A stretch of 59,420 nucleotides of DNA from assembly GCA_017470055.1 (NCBI GenBank), contig JAFUFD010000098.1, positions 1 to 59,420 on the forward strand, in the 5' to 3' direction. The notes below the pieces were generated by a model. The model made no database searches, was not told the origin of the DNA, and saw only the letters and a list, made by a program, of their open reading frames with translations. The stretch is from Prevotella sp. GTDB lineage: Bacteria; Bacteroidota; Bacteroidia; Bacteroidales; Bacteroidaceae. A program made the translations under genes and the position numbers. Each line of letters starts with the position of its first letter. Within the stretch, counting starts at the first letter, position 1. Below, piece by piece: positions 8,482 through 17,374 of the stretch.

Positions 8482-8952
8482 TTAAGTTTTTTTTGAACTT
8501 TCATACAAAGAAAGTCGCTCCGAGAGTGACAACCGGGCATACTCCCTCCACCCTGTCGCCTGCTCGTTATCTCTCAGATAATCAAGGTCGTACATGTGGG
8601 CATACGCCTCCATCTCAAAGGGATTCAGCAGATAGCCTGCGTTCCTCAGATGCTTGCGATAGCGACAGGCCTTCAGCCAATACACGACATATCTCCAATA
8701 GAAGCACAGCCAGGAGTCATGCGTGCTGCGAGCCTGATGCAGGTGGATCATCTCATGGTTCTTCATCGCATCCCATTGGCTGTTGAAGCGGTCCGCCTCT
8801 TCCTCACTATGCGTGATGATATGCCCAAAGAATGTCATGCCCTCGTACCCCTTCCGTATCCAGAACGGTATACTCACGGCACGCATATCATCCATCTTAC
8901 TGGGACGCCGCGCACGGCATATCAAGGGTATCACACTCAGCAGGTTAGCCAT
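8482..8952 (-). CDS. Conserved-looking protein with HExxH motif
   Basis: A 156-residue protein I cannot name. It contains HEMIHLHQ near residue 85, an HExxH motif typical of zinc peptidases, followed about 50 residues later by NPFEMEAY, where a glutamate could act as third ligand. Between them is a tryptophan/tyrosine-rich helix (WLCFYWRYVVYWLKA). It has a short hydrophobic N-terminus (MANLLSVIPLIC), possibly a membrane anchor. I start at ATG 8952 because a TACATTTG box lies at 8960-8967, making the upstream ATG at 8970 unlikely. Metalloprotease activity is inference from the motif. Divergent from the HTH regulator at 9105. Confidence 0.7.
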   Translation of the reverse strand: MANLLSVIPLICRARRPSKMDDMRAVSIPFWIRKGYEGMTFFGHIITHSEEEADRFNSQWDAMKNHEMIHLHQARSTHDSWLCFYWRYVVYWLKACRYRKHLRNAGYLLNPFEMEAYAHMYDLDYLRDNEQATGWREYARLSLSERLSLYESSKKT

Positions 8953-8959
8953 AATGCTG

Positions 8960-8967
8960 CAAATGTA
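8960..8967 (-). promoter_or_regulatory. -7 box TACATTTG, near-leaderless
   Basis: - strand TACATTTG ending 7 nt before the ATG at 8952. No good -33 TTTG at the usual spacing. Confidence 0.4.
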
Positions 8968-8999
8968 CAACTTTTTTGCGAATTACATCACAATTCCTT

Positions 9000-9054
9000 C
9001 GCAAAAGTTTGCAAATAAGCCTTTGCACACTTTTGCAAACACTTTTTCTTGCAT
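9000..9054. promoter_or_regulatory. Cluster of TTTGCA elements in divergent promoter region
   Basis: Near-identical elements recur: CGCAAAAG (9000), GTTTGCAAA (9007-9015), CTTTGCAC (9021-9028), TTTTGCAAAC (9031-9040), CTTGCAT (9048-9054). The second and fourth are near-inverted copies. They may be operator half-sites or only AT-rich low complexity. Confidence 0.3.
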
Positions 9055-9079
9055 ATCATGTAATTATTTCTTAACTTTG
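9049..9079 (+). promoter_or_regulatory. Promoter TTG-N20-TAACTTTG
   Basis: TTG at 9049-9051, 20-nt spacer, TAACTTTG at 9072-9079, 25 nt before the ATG at 9105. Confidence 0.65.
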
Positions 9080-9104
9080 CATCAACCAAAATGAAAAAAG
9101 AGAT

Positions 9105-9614
9105 ATGATACTCACCAACCGTGAAATATTCCTGCTCATCATCTGTGCCGTGATCTACATCACCTTATTTATAGTGACGATACAATACCACAGGCGGAAG
9201 ATACAGTTGCTACAAAGCCGACTCGACAACATCCATGCCATGCAGAAGATGGCGGTCATCGAGAAGAGGGAGCATGATGTGAGTGCGATATTCTCATCAG
9301 CCGTCTACCAGAGAGTCAAACAGTATCTCAACGATGGGCAGAGCATGCACAACGGTGACTGGAAAGAACTCTCGGAAGTAGTGAACATGGTGTACAACGG
9401 CTTCACGGAGAAACTCTACAGCCTCTATAACCTGAGCGACCAGGACTACTACGTGAGCCTGCTCATCAAGGTACGTGTCGCCCCCAAGGACATCGCCACC
9501 CTCACGGCACACAGCAAGGAGAGTGTCGCCTCCACCCGCAGCCGACTCTACACAAAGGTGTTTGGCAAGAAAGGCTCGACCAAGGATTGGGATGACTTCA
9601 TCCTGTCTATATAA
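9105..9614 (+). CDS. Membrane-anchored HTH (LuxR-like) protein
   Basis: A 169-residue protein with a single membrane helix at residues 8-25, a helical coiled-coil-like linker (residues 28-70) and a C-terminal segment (about 110-165) that reads as a helix-turn-helix: residues around YVSLLIKVRVAPKDIATL and ASTRSRLYTKVFGK. This resembles the C-terminal DNA-binding module of Bacteroidetes TPR-HTH sensor proteins, but with the TPR sensor missing. It may regulate nearby envelope genes; no target is visible apart from the TTTGCA cluster upstream of it. The NfeD-SPFH genes follow 36 nt later without a clear promoter and may be co-transcribed. Confidence 0.65.
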   Translation: MILTNREIFLLIICAVIYITLFIVTIQYHRRKIQLLQSRLDNIHAMQKMAVIEKREHDVSAIFSSAVYQRVKQYLNDGQSMHNGDWKELSEVVNMVYNGFTEKLYSLYNLSDQDYYVSLLIKVRVAPKDIATLTAHSKESVASTRSRLYTKVFGKKGSTKDWDDFILSI

Positions 9615-9650
9615 TATATAATAATGTGTAACTTTTAACGCTTGACATTT

Positions 9651-10094
9651 ATGATAGATTATCTGATTGCAAACATGTGGCAGATCTGGGCGGTAGTGTC
9701 CATCATCTGCCTGATTCTGGAACTCTCATCAGGTGACTTCTTCATCATCTGCTTCTCCATCGGAGCCGTCTTCGGCATTATCGCTGCCGTCTTAGGACTG
9801 GGCATCTACTGGCAGTTGTTTATCTTTGCTGTCTTCTCGCTGCTCTGCGTAATCTTCATCCGCCCTGTGGCTCTGCGCTATCTGCATAAGAACGAGCCTA
9901 ACAAGCCCAGTAACGCCGATGCGCTGATCGGACGGACAGGACGAGTGACAGAGCCTATCGCCGCCGGCAATAGCGGCTATGTGCAGATTGACGGCGATCT
10001 GTGGAAGGCTGTCAGCACCATCGACATCCCTGTCGGGACCACCGTCCGTGTCATTGGTCGAGAGAGCACCATCATCACTGTCGAGGTGTTGTAA
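9651..10094 (+). CDS. NfeD-family membrane protein
   Basis: A 147-residue protein with a hydrophobic N-terminal half (three to four membrane segments, residues 5-80) and a soluble C-terminal OB-fold (ALIGRTGRVTEPI, then GYVQIDGDLWKAVS). That is the short NfeD form (NfeD1b type), which partners with an SPFH-domain protein in membrane microdomain formation. The partner gene follows 48 nt later. Start is ATG 9651; a TTG at 9642 would add three residues. Confidence 0.9.
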   Translation: MIDYLIANMWQIWAVVSIICLILELSSGDFFIICFSIGAVFGIIAAVLGLGIYWQLFIFAVFSLLCVIFIRPVALRYLHKNEPNKPSNADALIGRTGRVTEPIAAGNSGYVQIDGDLWKAVSTIDIPVGTTVRVIGRESTIITVEVL

Positions 10095-10142
10095 CCCTCG
10101 CAACCTCGTTATATCGTAATATTGAATTAAATCTTTATAATT

Positions 10143-11096
10143 ATGGAATTTATGACTTATGTACTCATCGCCATCGTAATCTTAGTGATTGTCTTCGCCA
10201 AGATGGCACTCGTGATTATCCCCCAGTCGGAAACCAAGATCATTGAGCGACTTGGACGCTACTACGCCACGCTCAATCCTGGTATCAACATCATCATCCC
10301 GTTCATCGACCGTGCCAAGGACATCGTCGTACTCAGCCGTGGGCGCTATGCCTACTCTAACTCCATCGACCTGCGTGAACAGGTGTATGACTTCCCCTCA
10401 CAGAACGTGATCACCAAGGATAATATCCAGATGGAGATCAACGCCCTGCTCTACTTCCAGATCGTAGACCCGTTCAAGGCGGTGTATGAGATCTCCAACC
10501 TGCCCAACGCTATTGAGAAACTGACCCAGACCACCCTGCGTAACATCATCGGTGAACTGGAACTCGACGAGACGCTGACCTCCCGTGACACCATCAACAC
10601 CAAACTGCGTGCCGTCCTCGACGACGCCACCGACAAGTGGGGTGTGAAGGTCAACCGTGTGGAACTGCAGGACATCATTCCTCCCTCTACCGTACTGAAC
10701 GCCATGGAGAAACAGATGCAGGCTGAGCGTAACAAACGTGCCCAGATCCTGACCTCTGAGGGTGAGAAGGCTGCCGAGATCCTTGCCTCTGAGGGTGAGA
10801 AGACCGCCATCATCAACCGTGCCGATGCGCAGAAGCAGCAGGCTATCCTCCATGCCGAGGGTGAGGCACAGGCCCGCATCCGCAAGGCGGAGGCAGAGGC
10901 AAAGGCTATCGAGTTGATTACCGAGGCTGTCGGCAAGAGCACCAATCCAGCCAACTACCTGCTTGCCCAGAAATATATCCAGATGATGCAGGAACTTGCC
11001 CAAGGCGACAAGACCAAGACTGTCTACCTCCCCTACGAGGCTACCAACCTCATGGGCTCTATCGGTGGTATCAAAGACTTGTTCAAGTCTGAGTAA
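10143..11096 (+). CDS. SPFH-domain (stomatin/QmcA-like) protein
   Basis: A 317-residue band-7 protein. One N-terminal membrane helix (residues 4-22) is followed by the SPFH domain (about 25-190, with ERLGRYYATLNPGINIIIPF and a KVNRVELQDIIPP end), then an alanine/glutamate-rich coiled coil (190-270) that contains an internal repeat of the form SEGEKAAEILA/SEGEKTAII. These proteins oligomerise on the cytoplasmic membrane as scaffolds, with an NfeD partner, which here is the gene just upstream. A strong terminator follows. Confidence 0.93.
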   Translation: MEFMTYVLIAIVILVIVFAKMALVIIPQSETKIIERLGRYYATLNPGINIIIPFIDRAKDIVVLSRGRYAYSNSIDLREQVYDFPSQNVITKDNIQMEINALLYFQIVDPFKAVYEISNLPNAIEKLTQTTLRNIIGELELDETLTSRDTINTKLRAVLDDATDKWGVKVNRVELQDIIPPSTVLNAMEKQMQAERNKRAQILTSEGEKAAEILASEGEKTAIINRADAQKQQAILHAEGEAQARIRKAEAEAKAIELITEAVGKSTNPANYLLAQKYIQMMQELAQGDKTKTVYLPYEATNLMGSIGGIKDLFKSE

Positions 11097-11115
11097 CCGT
11101 CAACACTTTAAGTTA

Positions 11116-11166
11116 CATCCCTTCTGACTGTTGAGCGTTCTCAACGGTCAGAAGGGATGCGTTTTT
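11116..11166 (+). terminator. Rho-independent terminator after SPFH gene
   Basis: Stem of 19 pairs: CATCCCTTCTGAC, a T-G wobble and GTTGA pair with TCAAC and GTCAGAAGGGATG around loop GCGTTC; GCGTTTTTG follows. Confidence 0.9.
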
Positions 11167-11272
11167 GTAGAAGCACCAAAATTCCATACACGTTTTTCGA
11201 CCAAATTTCTTGACAACAGAATCCCCTGTATAATCTCACTATACTTCGAAAGCAAAGAAAAAACAGGAATAA

Positions 11273-11304
11273 TTTGGAAAAATCAAAAATAGTTCGTATC
11301 TTCG
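11273..11304 (+). promoter_or_regulatory. Rubrerythrin promoter TTTG-N20-TATCTTCG
   Basis: TTTG at 11273-11276 and TATCTTCG at 11297-11304 (one mismatch to TAnnTTTG), spacer 20 nt, 35 nt before the ATG at 11340. Confidence 0.6.
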
Positions 11305-11339
11305 CAAACAAATAGGTGTAACACTAAACAAATACGAAA

Positions 11340-11882
11340 ATGAAAGAACTAAAAGGAACAAAGACTGAGAAGAACCTGCAAGAGGCTTTTGCAGGAGAGT
11401 CCATGGCTCGTAACAAGTATTCATACTGGGCTTCGAAGGCTAAGAAGGACGGCTATGTGCAGATCGCCGCTATCTTTGAGGAGACTGCCGCTAACGAGAA
11501 AGAGCACGCTAAGATGTGGTTCAAACTGTTAGAGGGTGGTGCCATCAAGGACACCGCCTCTAACCTGGAGGCTGCCGCTGGTGGTGAGAACTTCGAGTGG
11601 ACCGACATGTATGCCCGCATGGCCAAGGAGGCCCGTGAGGAGGGCTTTGACGAGATCGCCGAGAAATTCGAGGGCGTCGCAGCCATCGAGAAGGCACATG
11701 AGGAGCGCTACCGCAAACTGCTGGACAATGTGAAGAAGGAGCGTGTGTTCTCGAAGGATGGTGATGTCATCTGGCAGTGCAGCAACTGCGGTCATATCGT
11801 AGTGGGCAAGAAGGCTCCAGACGAGTGTCCTGTCTGCAACCACCCGCAGGCTTACTTCCAAGTGAAAGCAGAAAACTATTAA
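11340..11882 (+). CDS. rbr: Rubrerythrin
   Basis: A 180-residue non-haem iron peroxidase that reduces hydrogen peroxide, part of oxidative-stress defence in anaerobes. The N-terminal four-helix ferritin-like domain carries the diiron ligands ([21 protein letters not shown]), and the C-terminal rubredoxin-like domain has two CxxC pairs (CSNC and CPVC) for a single Fe. Length is standard. It stands alone between its own promoter and a terminator. No Per/OxyR-type operator was recognised. Confidence 0.96.
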   Translation: MKELKGTKTEKNLQEAFAGESMARNKYSYWASKAKKDGYVQIAAIFEETAANEKEHAKMWFKLLEGGAIKDTASNLEAAAGGENFEWTDMYARMAKEAREEGFDEIAEKFEGVAAIEKAHEERYRKLLDNVKKERVFSKDGDVIWQCSNCGHIVVGKKAPDECPVCNHPQAYFQVKAENY

Positions 11883-11884
11883 AT

Positions 11885-11913
11885 AAAAAGCCTCTCGATG
11901 GAGAGGCTTTTTT
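11885..11913. terminator. Hairpin terminator AAAAGCCTCTC-gatg-GAGAGGCTTTTTT
   Basis: Strong stem with a T-run, between convergent rubrerythrin and DPP IV genes; A and T tracts on both sides allow use in both directions. Confidence 0.88.
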
Positions 11914-11914
11914 A

Positions 11915-14116
11915 TTATCTCAACTCACGCTTCAAGAAATTCACGCACTGTCGGAACAGGTGGTTACGGGTGTTACCACCATAGATGCTGTGGTTGCGAT
12001 TAGTATATACCAACTGGCTGAAGTCCTTGTCTGCCTGCACCAGTGCCTCTGTATATTCCGCAGCGTTACGGAGATGCACGTTATCATCAGCACTGCCGTG
12101 ACAGAGCAGGAGAGCACCCTGCAACTGCCCTACCCGACTAATCGGATTCTGGTCGTAGCCACTGGGATTCTCTTTCGGGGTACGCATAAACCGCTCTGTA
12201 TAGATACTGTCATAGAAACGCCATGAGGTGACAGGGGCGATGGCAATGCCTGCACGGAAGACGGGACGACCCTCCGACATCGACATCAAGGTGTTGAAGC
12301 CGCCATAACTCCATCCCCAGATGGCGATACGGTCTTTATCGACATACGACTGCTGTCCAAGCCATAATGCCGCCTCCACCTGGTCACGAGACTCCAACTC
12401 ACCCAGACGCAGATAGGTGCATTTCTCAAAGTCGGCACCACGACCGCCCGTTCCTCGTCCGTCGACACAGACACAGACAAAGCCCTGTTGGCAGAGATAC
12501 TGCTCAAGGATGGCACCCTGTCCGCTCATACCGATGTTCCATGCGTCCCTCACCTGCTGGCTGCCAGGACCACTATACTGGTACATGATGACGGGATAAC
12601 GCTTAGAGGGATTGAAATCAGCGGGTTTCACTATCCAGCCGTTCAGTCGCACTCCCTCGGAAGTAGTGAGCGTGAAGAGTTCTCTTGTGCCTAACTGCTG
12701 CTGCGCTAATTTCTCCTGCAATGCCTTATTATCCACAAGTGTCTCCAACGCCTTGCCACTGCCATTGCAAAGGGTGATGACGGGAGGTGTCTGGAGGTTG
12801 CTCCACGAATGGATAAAATACTTATAATTGCTGCTGAAAAGAGCGGAGTTCCACCCTGCCCTGTCGGTCAGACAGGCACGTTTTCCATTGGCATGGGCGA
12901 CATAGACACGCTGGTCGGTGGCTCCCTGCTCGTGGGAGGCGTAATAGACATCGCCCGTCTGGTCGTCGACACCATAGACCTCGCTGACCTCATAGTCGCC
13001 CTGCTCCACCTGACGAAGCAACTGACCGTTCATGTTATAGAGGTAGAGGTGCATCCACCCGTTACGCTCGCTGGGCAGAAGCATATACTTGTCCGTCACG
13101 ATGAACTGGTCGACACACTCTTCCTTGACATACTTAGCCGTCTTGTCCTCGATGAGCAACTGGCTCACCGTGGAGAGCGGATTGACCATATAGACACGAA
13201 GGCAGTCCTGATGGCGGTTCATGGTGAGCACCAACACTTTCGTGGCATCACTCGTCGCCTTGATGCGGGGGATATAGCCGTCAGCATCAAGGGGCACCTG
13301 CAACTGCCTGGTCTGTCGACTAGCGATATCGAAACTCCACACACTGCATTGGGCGTTGTCCGCACCTGCCACGGGATACTTATAGGTGTAAGCGCCAGGG
13401 TACTCCCTGTTGCCTTCACGCTCGGGGGCAAGTCCCTTATACAACGGCATGGAATACTCCCTGACAGCCTTCTCGTCGTAGCGCACCCACAGCAATTGCT
13501 TGCTGTCGGCAGAGAACACTACCGCACGGTCGTTGCTGAACTCCTCCTCATTGACCCAGTCAGGGATACCATTAATCACCTCGTTCTTCCTGCCATCCTT
13601 TGTCACCTGGCTCTCCGCATTGTCGTAAAGCAGTTTGATGAGGAAGATGTTATTGTCACGCACGAAGGATATCAACGTGCCGTCGGGCGAGAACAAGGGG
13701 GTCTGCTGCGCACCGTTCTTGGAGAGGGGCACCAGTTTCTTGCTGGCAATGGTATAGATGTAGTAGTTTGCCGTAAAGGAGTGGCGGTAGATGGATGATG
13801 TCTCCGTCTGTATCAGCATCCGCCTGCCGTCAGGACTCATGATATAGTCGTCTATCGACTCCAGTCTCGCTCCTGTTGCCGTCTTCACGTCAAACAGCGT
13901 CTCTGCCTCCTTGCCCGTCTTGAAGGAGTAGCGGACAATGCGCTGATTGTCATTGCTCATCTGGGTATAACTCTCTCCATCGGCAGAGGGCTTAACGGCT
14001 CGCATACCATCGGCACGATAAACGCCACGTGTGATATCCCTCAAGTCCAGTTGCTGCGCTGCCATCATCGTCATGGGCAGCAACATCAGTATTACTGATC
14101 CTATGATTCTTCTCAT
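11915..14116 (-). CDS. S9 family dipeptidyl peptidase IV
   Basis: A 733-residue secreted serine exopeptidase that removes X-Pro or X-Ala dipeptides from peptide N-termini. The signal peptide is MRRIIGSVILMLLP...MMAAQ; the N-terminal two-thirds is the DPPIV beta-propeller and the C-terminal third an alpha/beta hydrolase. Catalytic residues are visible: nucleophile serine in GWSYGG, aspartate in SADDNVH, histidine in NRNHSIYGG. The start at 14116 gives a proper signal peptide and lies 27 nt after the promoter; the frame is open further upstream. Such enzymes support peptide use in saccharolytic and proteolytic Bacteroidales. Confidence 0.92.
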   Translation of the reverse strand: MRRIIGSVILMLLPMTMMAAQQLDLRDITRGVYRADGMRAVKPSADGESYTQMSNDNQRIVRYSFKTGKEAETLFDVKTATGARLESIDDYIMSPDGRRMLIQTETSSIYRHSFTANYYIYTIASKKLVPLSKNGAQQTPLFSPDGTLISFVRDNNIFLIKLLYDNAESQVTKDGRKNEVINGIPDWVNEEEFSNDRAVVFSADSKQLLWVRYDEKAVREYSMPLYKGLAPEREGNREYPGAYTYKYPVAGADNAQCSVWSFDIASRQTRQLQVPLDADGYIPRIKATSDATKVLVLTMNRHQDCLRVYMVNPLSTVSQLLIEDKTAKYVKEECVDQFIVTDKYMLLPSERNGWMHLYLYNMNGQLLRQVEQGDYEVSEVYGVDDQTGDVYYASHEQGATDQRVYVAHANGKRACLTDRAGWNSALFSSNYKYFIHSWSNLQTPPVITLCNGSGKALETLVDNKALQEKLAQQQLGTRELFTLTTSEGVRLNGWIVKPADFNPSKRYPVIMYQYSGPGSQQVRDAWNIGMSGQGAILEQYLCQQGFVCVCVDGRGTGGRGADFEKCTYLRLGELESRDQVEAALWLGQQSYVDKDRIAIWGWSYGGFNTLMSMSEGRPVFRAGIAIAPVTSWRFYDSIYTERFMRTPKENPSGYDQNPISRVGQLQGALLLCHGSADDNVHLRNAAEYTEALVQADKDFSQLVYTNRNHSIYGGNTRNHLFRQCVNFLKRELR

Positions 14117-14143
14117 GATTCTTGTTTTGTCATTACTGATTGA

Positions 14144-14174
14144 CAAAGGTATAAAGAAAAATCGAAACCGCAAA
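14144..14174 (-). promoter_or_regulatory. DPP IV promoter TTTG-N19-TACCTTTG
   Basis: - strand TTTG at 14174-14171, 19-nt spacer, TACCTTTG at 14151-14144. Confidence 0.7.
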
Positions 14175-14208
14175 ATCGCAAAGGAATATATTAACAATTT
14201 CAAAAAGA

Positions 14209-14240
14209 TTTGGCTATTTCAGAAATTTGTTATTGCTTTG
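14209..14240 (+). promoter_or_regulatory. Promoter TTTG-N20-TTGCTTTG
   Basis: TTTG at 14209-14212, TTGCTTTG at 14233-14240 (one mismatch), spacer 20 nt, 13 nt before the ATG at 14254. Confidence 0.5.
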
Positions 14241-14253
14241 CAGTCGATAAGGT

Positions 14254-15171
14254 ATGAAAGAGGTATATAACAACTACGGCAAATGGATTCGGCAGCAGTT
14301 TCCCTACCGTGTCCAGAAGATATCGGTGGACGCTGGCTTCACTTGTCCCAACCGTGACGGACGAGTGGGCTCACAGGGGTGTGTCTTCTGCGATAACAAC
14401 ACGTTCAACCCCTCCTATTGCGACCGTGGCAAATCCATCAGAGACCAGTTGGAGGAAGGGAAGCATTTCTTTCGACGTAAATACCCAGACATGAAGTACC
14501 TCGCCTATTTCCAAGCCTACTCCAACACCTATGATACCCTTGACACGCTCAAACGCCGATATGAGGAGGCGCTTGCTGTCGAGGACGTGGTGGGACTGGT
14601 CATCGGCACCCGCCCCGATTGTATGCCGCACGAGGTGCTCGACTATCTGGAGGTACTCCATCGGCAGACCATCCTCGTTGTGGAATATGGTATTGAGAGT
14701 ACCAATGACGAGACACTGAGGCGCATCAACAGAGGGCACACCTTCGAGGAGGCTCGCCATGCCGTAGAGCGAACAGCGGAGCGAGGTATCCTGACTGGCG
14801 GGCACGTCATTATCGGACTCCCTGGTGAGGATGCCGAGGAGAGCATCCGCCAGGCAGACACCATCTCGTCGCTGCCCCTGCATCTGCTGAAAATCCACCA
14901 ACTGCAGGTTATCCGAGGAACAGCACTGGCAAGACAATACGAGGAAAAGCCCTTCCATCTCTATACCCCCGATGAGTATATCGCCTTGATCGCCAACTAC
15001 CTGCAACATCTAAGGAAGGATATTGTGGTGGAGCGTTTCGTCTCCCAGTCGCCTTCCGACAAGGTGGTCGCTCCCCATTGGGGACTAAAGAACTACGAGT
15101 TCACCAACCTGTTGGTCAACTATATGAGAGAGAAAGGAATGTGTCAAGGAGATGTGTCAATAAATCGCTGA
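14254..15171 (+). CDS. TIGR01212-family radical SAM protein (YhcC-like)
   Basis: A 305-residue radical SAM enzyme. The cluster-binding cysteines are C31, C43 and C46, the C-x11-C-x2-C spacing of the YhcC/TIGR01212 group, which is related to the Elp3 radical SAM domain and whose substrate is not established. A glycine-rich GGHVIIGLPGED segment (about 185-197) fits SAM binding. Starts at ATG 14254; ends convergently with the GldB-like gene, overlapping 15 nt. Confidence 0.9.
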   Translation: MKEVYNNYGKWIRQQFPYRVQKISVDAGFTCPNRDGRVGSQGCVFCDNNTFNPSYCDRGKSIRDQLEEGKHFFRRKYPDMKYLAYFQAYSNTYDTLDTLKRRYEEALAVEDVVGLVIGTRPDCMPHEVLDYLEVLHRQTILVVEYGIESTNDETLRRINRGHTFEEARHAVERTAERGILTGGHVIIGLPGEDAEESIRQADTISSLPLHLLKIHQLQVIRGTALARQYEEKPFHLYTPDEYIALIANYLQHLRKDIVVERFVSQSPSDKVVAPHWGLKNYEFTNLLVNYMREKGMCQGDVSINR

Positions 15172-15957
15172 ATAGTTGTTGTCGCTGAGCAACTGCTCCA
15201 TATTCATACCTTTGTTGCGCTTCATAAAACTGTCGACCATTGACACCTTGCTGTTGTCAAAGATCTGACGCTCCGTCACTTGGTTCACCACCCATTGTAT
15301 CTTCCCCATGTGCATGTCACGCTCCTCTTGCGTCAAGTCCTCCTTCGCAGGCATGGGATAGAGACTGAGCAAGTAGAAGCCCAGACAATCCGGGGTAATC
15401 ATCGAGCGCGTCATCATGCGTCGCTGACCTTCCGTATAATGCTCCACATAGAAAGGATAGTCGGCTCCTAAGTATTTATCCAGTGAGATGCCCAGCATCC
15501 GATGCCCCACAATGATGCTTTGGTCGAAAGAGCCTATCTGGGCATATACCTGTGGCAACTCCACAGAGGGAATCGCCTTCCTCAACTGTACGAAAGCATC
15601 CGTCAACTCCTTGTTCAGGTCGTCAATATCAGCATACTGCTCCTGCACGTCACTAATCAACCGCTGAAGGGTGGAGTCACGGAAAAAGTGCAGGAATTTG
15701 AGGTTGATGTCTGGCTCGTTCACCTGTCCGAGTTGCAACACATCCTCTATCAAGGTGCGTGTCTGCATCGGATACGATTTGTTCATCTGCAAAAGCGCCG
15801 AATAGTCGCCCGTCGTCAGGTAGAGGCTCTCGATTCTGTCGTAACGCTCGATAGACACCAATTGCTCGCTTGAAACCTCCTCATTAGACTTCAAACGCCA
15901 CTCACAGCCTAAGCAGATGAGCATGATGACTACCAACAGAAAATATACCTTGCGCAC
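15157..15957 (-). CDS. GldB-like lipoprotein
   Basis: A 266-residue lipoprotein with a type II signal (MRKVYFLLVVIMLICLGC, lipidated cysteine at 18). The rest resembles GldB, a gliding-motility-associated lipoprotein of Bacteroidetes: LIEDVLQLG, an FFRDSTLQRL block, YADIDDLNKELTDAF, a GISLDKYLGADYPFY element, and a C-terminal MGKIQWVVNQ. GldB homologues occur in non-gliding Bacteroidales too, so motility is not implied. It is slightly shorter than typical GldB (about 320). Single gene; its promoter shares a 17-nt sequence with that of the operon at 21253. Confidence 0.72.
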   Translation of the reverse strand: MRKVYFLLVVIMLICLGCEWRLKSNEEVSSEQLVSIERYDRIESLYLTTGDYSALLQMNKSYPMQTRTLIEDVLQLGQVNEPDINLKFLHFFRDSTLQRLISDVQEQYADIDDLNKELTDAFVQLRKAIPSVELPQVYAQIGSFDQSIIVGHRMLGISLDKYLGADYPFYVEHYTEGQRRMMTRSMITPDCLGFYLLSLYPMPAKEDLTQEERDMHMGKIQWVVNQVTERQIFDNSKVSMVDSFMKRNKGMNMEQLLSDNNYSAIY

Positions 15958-16002
15958 GATTTAGAAACGAGCAAAAAGATTTATTATTGTTAAAAAACGA
16001 TG

Positions 16003-16041
16003 CAAATATACTAAAAAATATTTTAAATTCCAAATTTTAAC
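16003..16041 (-). promoter_or_regulatory. GldB-like promoter TTTG-N20-TATATTTG with shared upstream motif
   Basis: - strand TTTG at 16034-16031, 20-nt spacer, TATATTTG at 16010-16003. The -33 box sits in a 17-nt string (16025-16041) that recurs exactly at 21290-21306, again over a -33 box. Confidence 0.7.
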
Positions 16042-16132
16042 CTAAAAAAGATAAAAAAAAGTGCAATATAGTGGGTTTTTCGTTTATTTGTGTGAAATTT
16101 GCAGTAAACAATAACACCTTATTTATATATAT

Positions 16133-17362
16133 ATGAGAAAAACTATCCTCTGCCTGTTGACCATGTGCTGCATGGCGACATCTGCCCAACGCACCCTGAC
16201 AGTCAGCGTGAGCAATACGATGAATATGGTACGCAACGACCAGCCCGTTGTTATCCAACTTGCCCCCTATGGTGATGTCCGCTCTGCCGTTGTCACCCTC
16301 GACGGACAAGAGATACCCTGTCAGTTGGACGACCTCAACCAAGACGAGACCTTCGATGAACTCTGTTTCCTTGCCGACCTTGGCAAGAAGGAGAAGAGGC
16401 AATATACCGTCACCCTCTATGAGACGGGTGAGCCACGCAACTACCCCGCCCGTGTCTTTGCGGAGATGGTGATGGCGAATACCAAGGACAAGAAACTGAA
16501 AAAGAACCAGCAGAACAACTATATCGAGGCGATCACGGCTCGTGGGGACGCTGCCTACACCTATAACCTGCAGCATCATCACGGAGTGGACTTCGAGAGC
16601 GAGTTGAACGGTATCCGCATCTATTTCGATGCCCGCCAGACCCTCGACCTCTATGGCAAGTTCAAAAAGCAACTGGAACTGAAGGAGACCCAGTTCTATA
16701 CCGACCAGGACCAGAAGGCGCAAGGCTATGGCGACGACGTGCTGTGGGTGGGACAGACCTTCGGACTGGGTGCTTTCCGTGGCTGGGATGGCGCAAAGCC
16801 CACCCTCGTAGAGCCAGTCCGCAGCCGTACCCAGCGCATCATCTCCTATGGTCCGCTACGTACCATCGTCGAGATTGTAGACCGTGGGTGGAAGGCTGAT
16901 GCCGCTAAAGCACCTGTGAACATGACGATTCGCTATACGCAATATGCTGGTCATCGTGATACGGATGTTGACGTGTTCTTCAACAAGGATGTCAGCGACT
17001 ACCGTTTCTCTACAGGTATCATCAACGTGAAAGGCTCCGAGGAGTTCAGCGACAAGGAGGGACTGCGTGCCTGCTGGGGCTCGGACTTCCCCACCAACGA
17101 CACCATCAACGGCAAGCGTGAGACGGTGGGACTTGCCCTCTTAGTGCCTCAGAAGAACATCGCCAGTGAGGAGGCTGCCAATAAAGACAACTACGCTTAC
17201 GTCATCAAGGTCGACGGCAACCACATGGCCTATAAGGTAACCTACACCTCCGCCAACGAGACCTTTGGCTATCACTCCGCTAAGGAGTGGTTTGACTACC
17301 TCAAGGCATGGCGCAAGGAAGTTCGCAAGCCTGTCGATATCCAAATCAAGGACTGCCATTAA
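16133..17362 (+). CDS. DUF4861 family secreted protein
   Basis: A 409-residue protein with signal peptide (MRKTILCLLTMCCMATSAQ). The body matches what I know of DUF4861: an N-terminal beta domain, then YNLQHHHGVDFESE, LDLYGK, GYGDDVLWVGQTFGLGAF, and C-terminal beta-rich segments. Members are periplasmic or surface proteins often found near polysaccharide-degradation genes; activity is not established. Here the only close partner is nth, 12 nt downstream, so substrate context is lacking. The likely promoter is weak (GAAATTTG at 16094-16101). Confidence 0.75.
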   Translation: MRKTILCLLTMCCMATSAQRTLTVSVSNTMNMVRNDQPVVIQLAPYGDVRSAVVTLDGQEIPCQLDDLNQDETFDELCFLADLGKKEKRQYTVTLYETGEPRNYPARVFAEMVMANTKDKKLKKNQQNNYIEAITARGDAAYTYNLQHHHGVDFESELNGIRIYFDARQTLDLYGKFKKQLELKETQFYTDQDQKAQGYGDDVLWVGQTFGLGAFRGWDGAKPTLVEPVRSRTQRIISYGPLRTIVEIVDRGWKADAAKAPVNMTIRYTQYAGHRDTDVDVFFNKDVSDYRFSTGIINVKGSEEFSDKEGLRACWGSDFPTNDTINGKRETVGLALLVPQKNIASEEAANKDNYAYVIKVDGNHMAYKVTYTSANETFGYHSAKEWFDYLKAWRKEVRKPVDIQIKDCH

Positions 17363-17374
17363 AACTTATTCTCC

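Noticed and set aside
12809-13798. 329-codon open frame on the + strand
   Set aside because: Antisense to the DPP IV gene; open because of third-position GC bias, no domain pattern.
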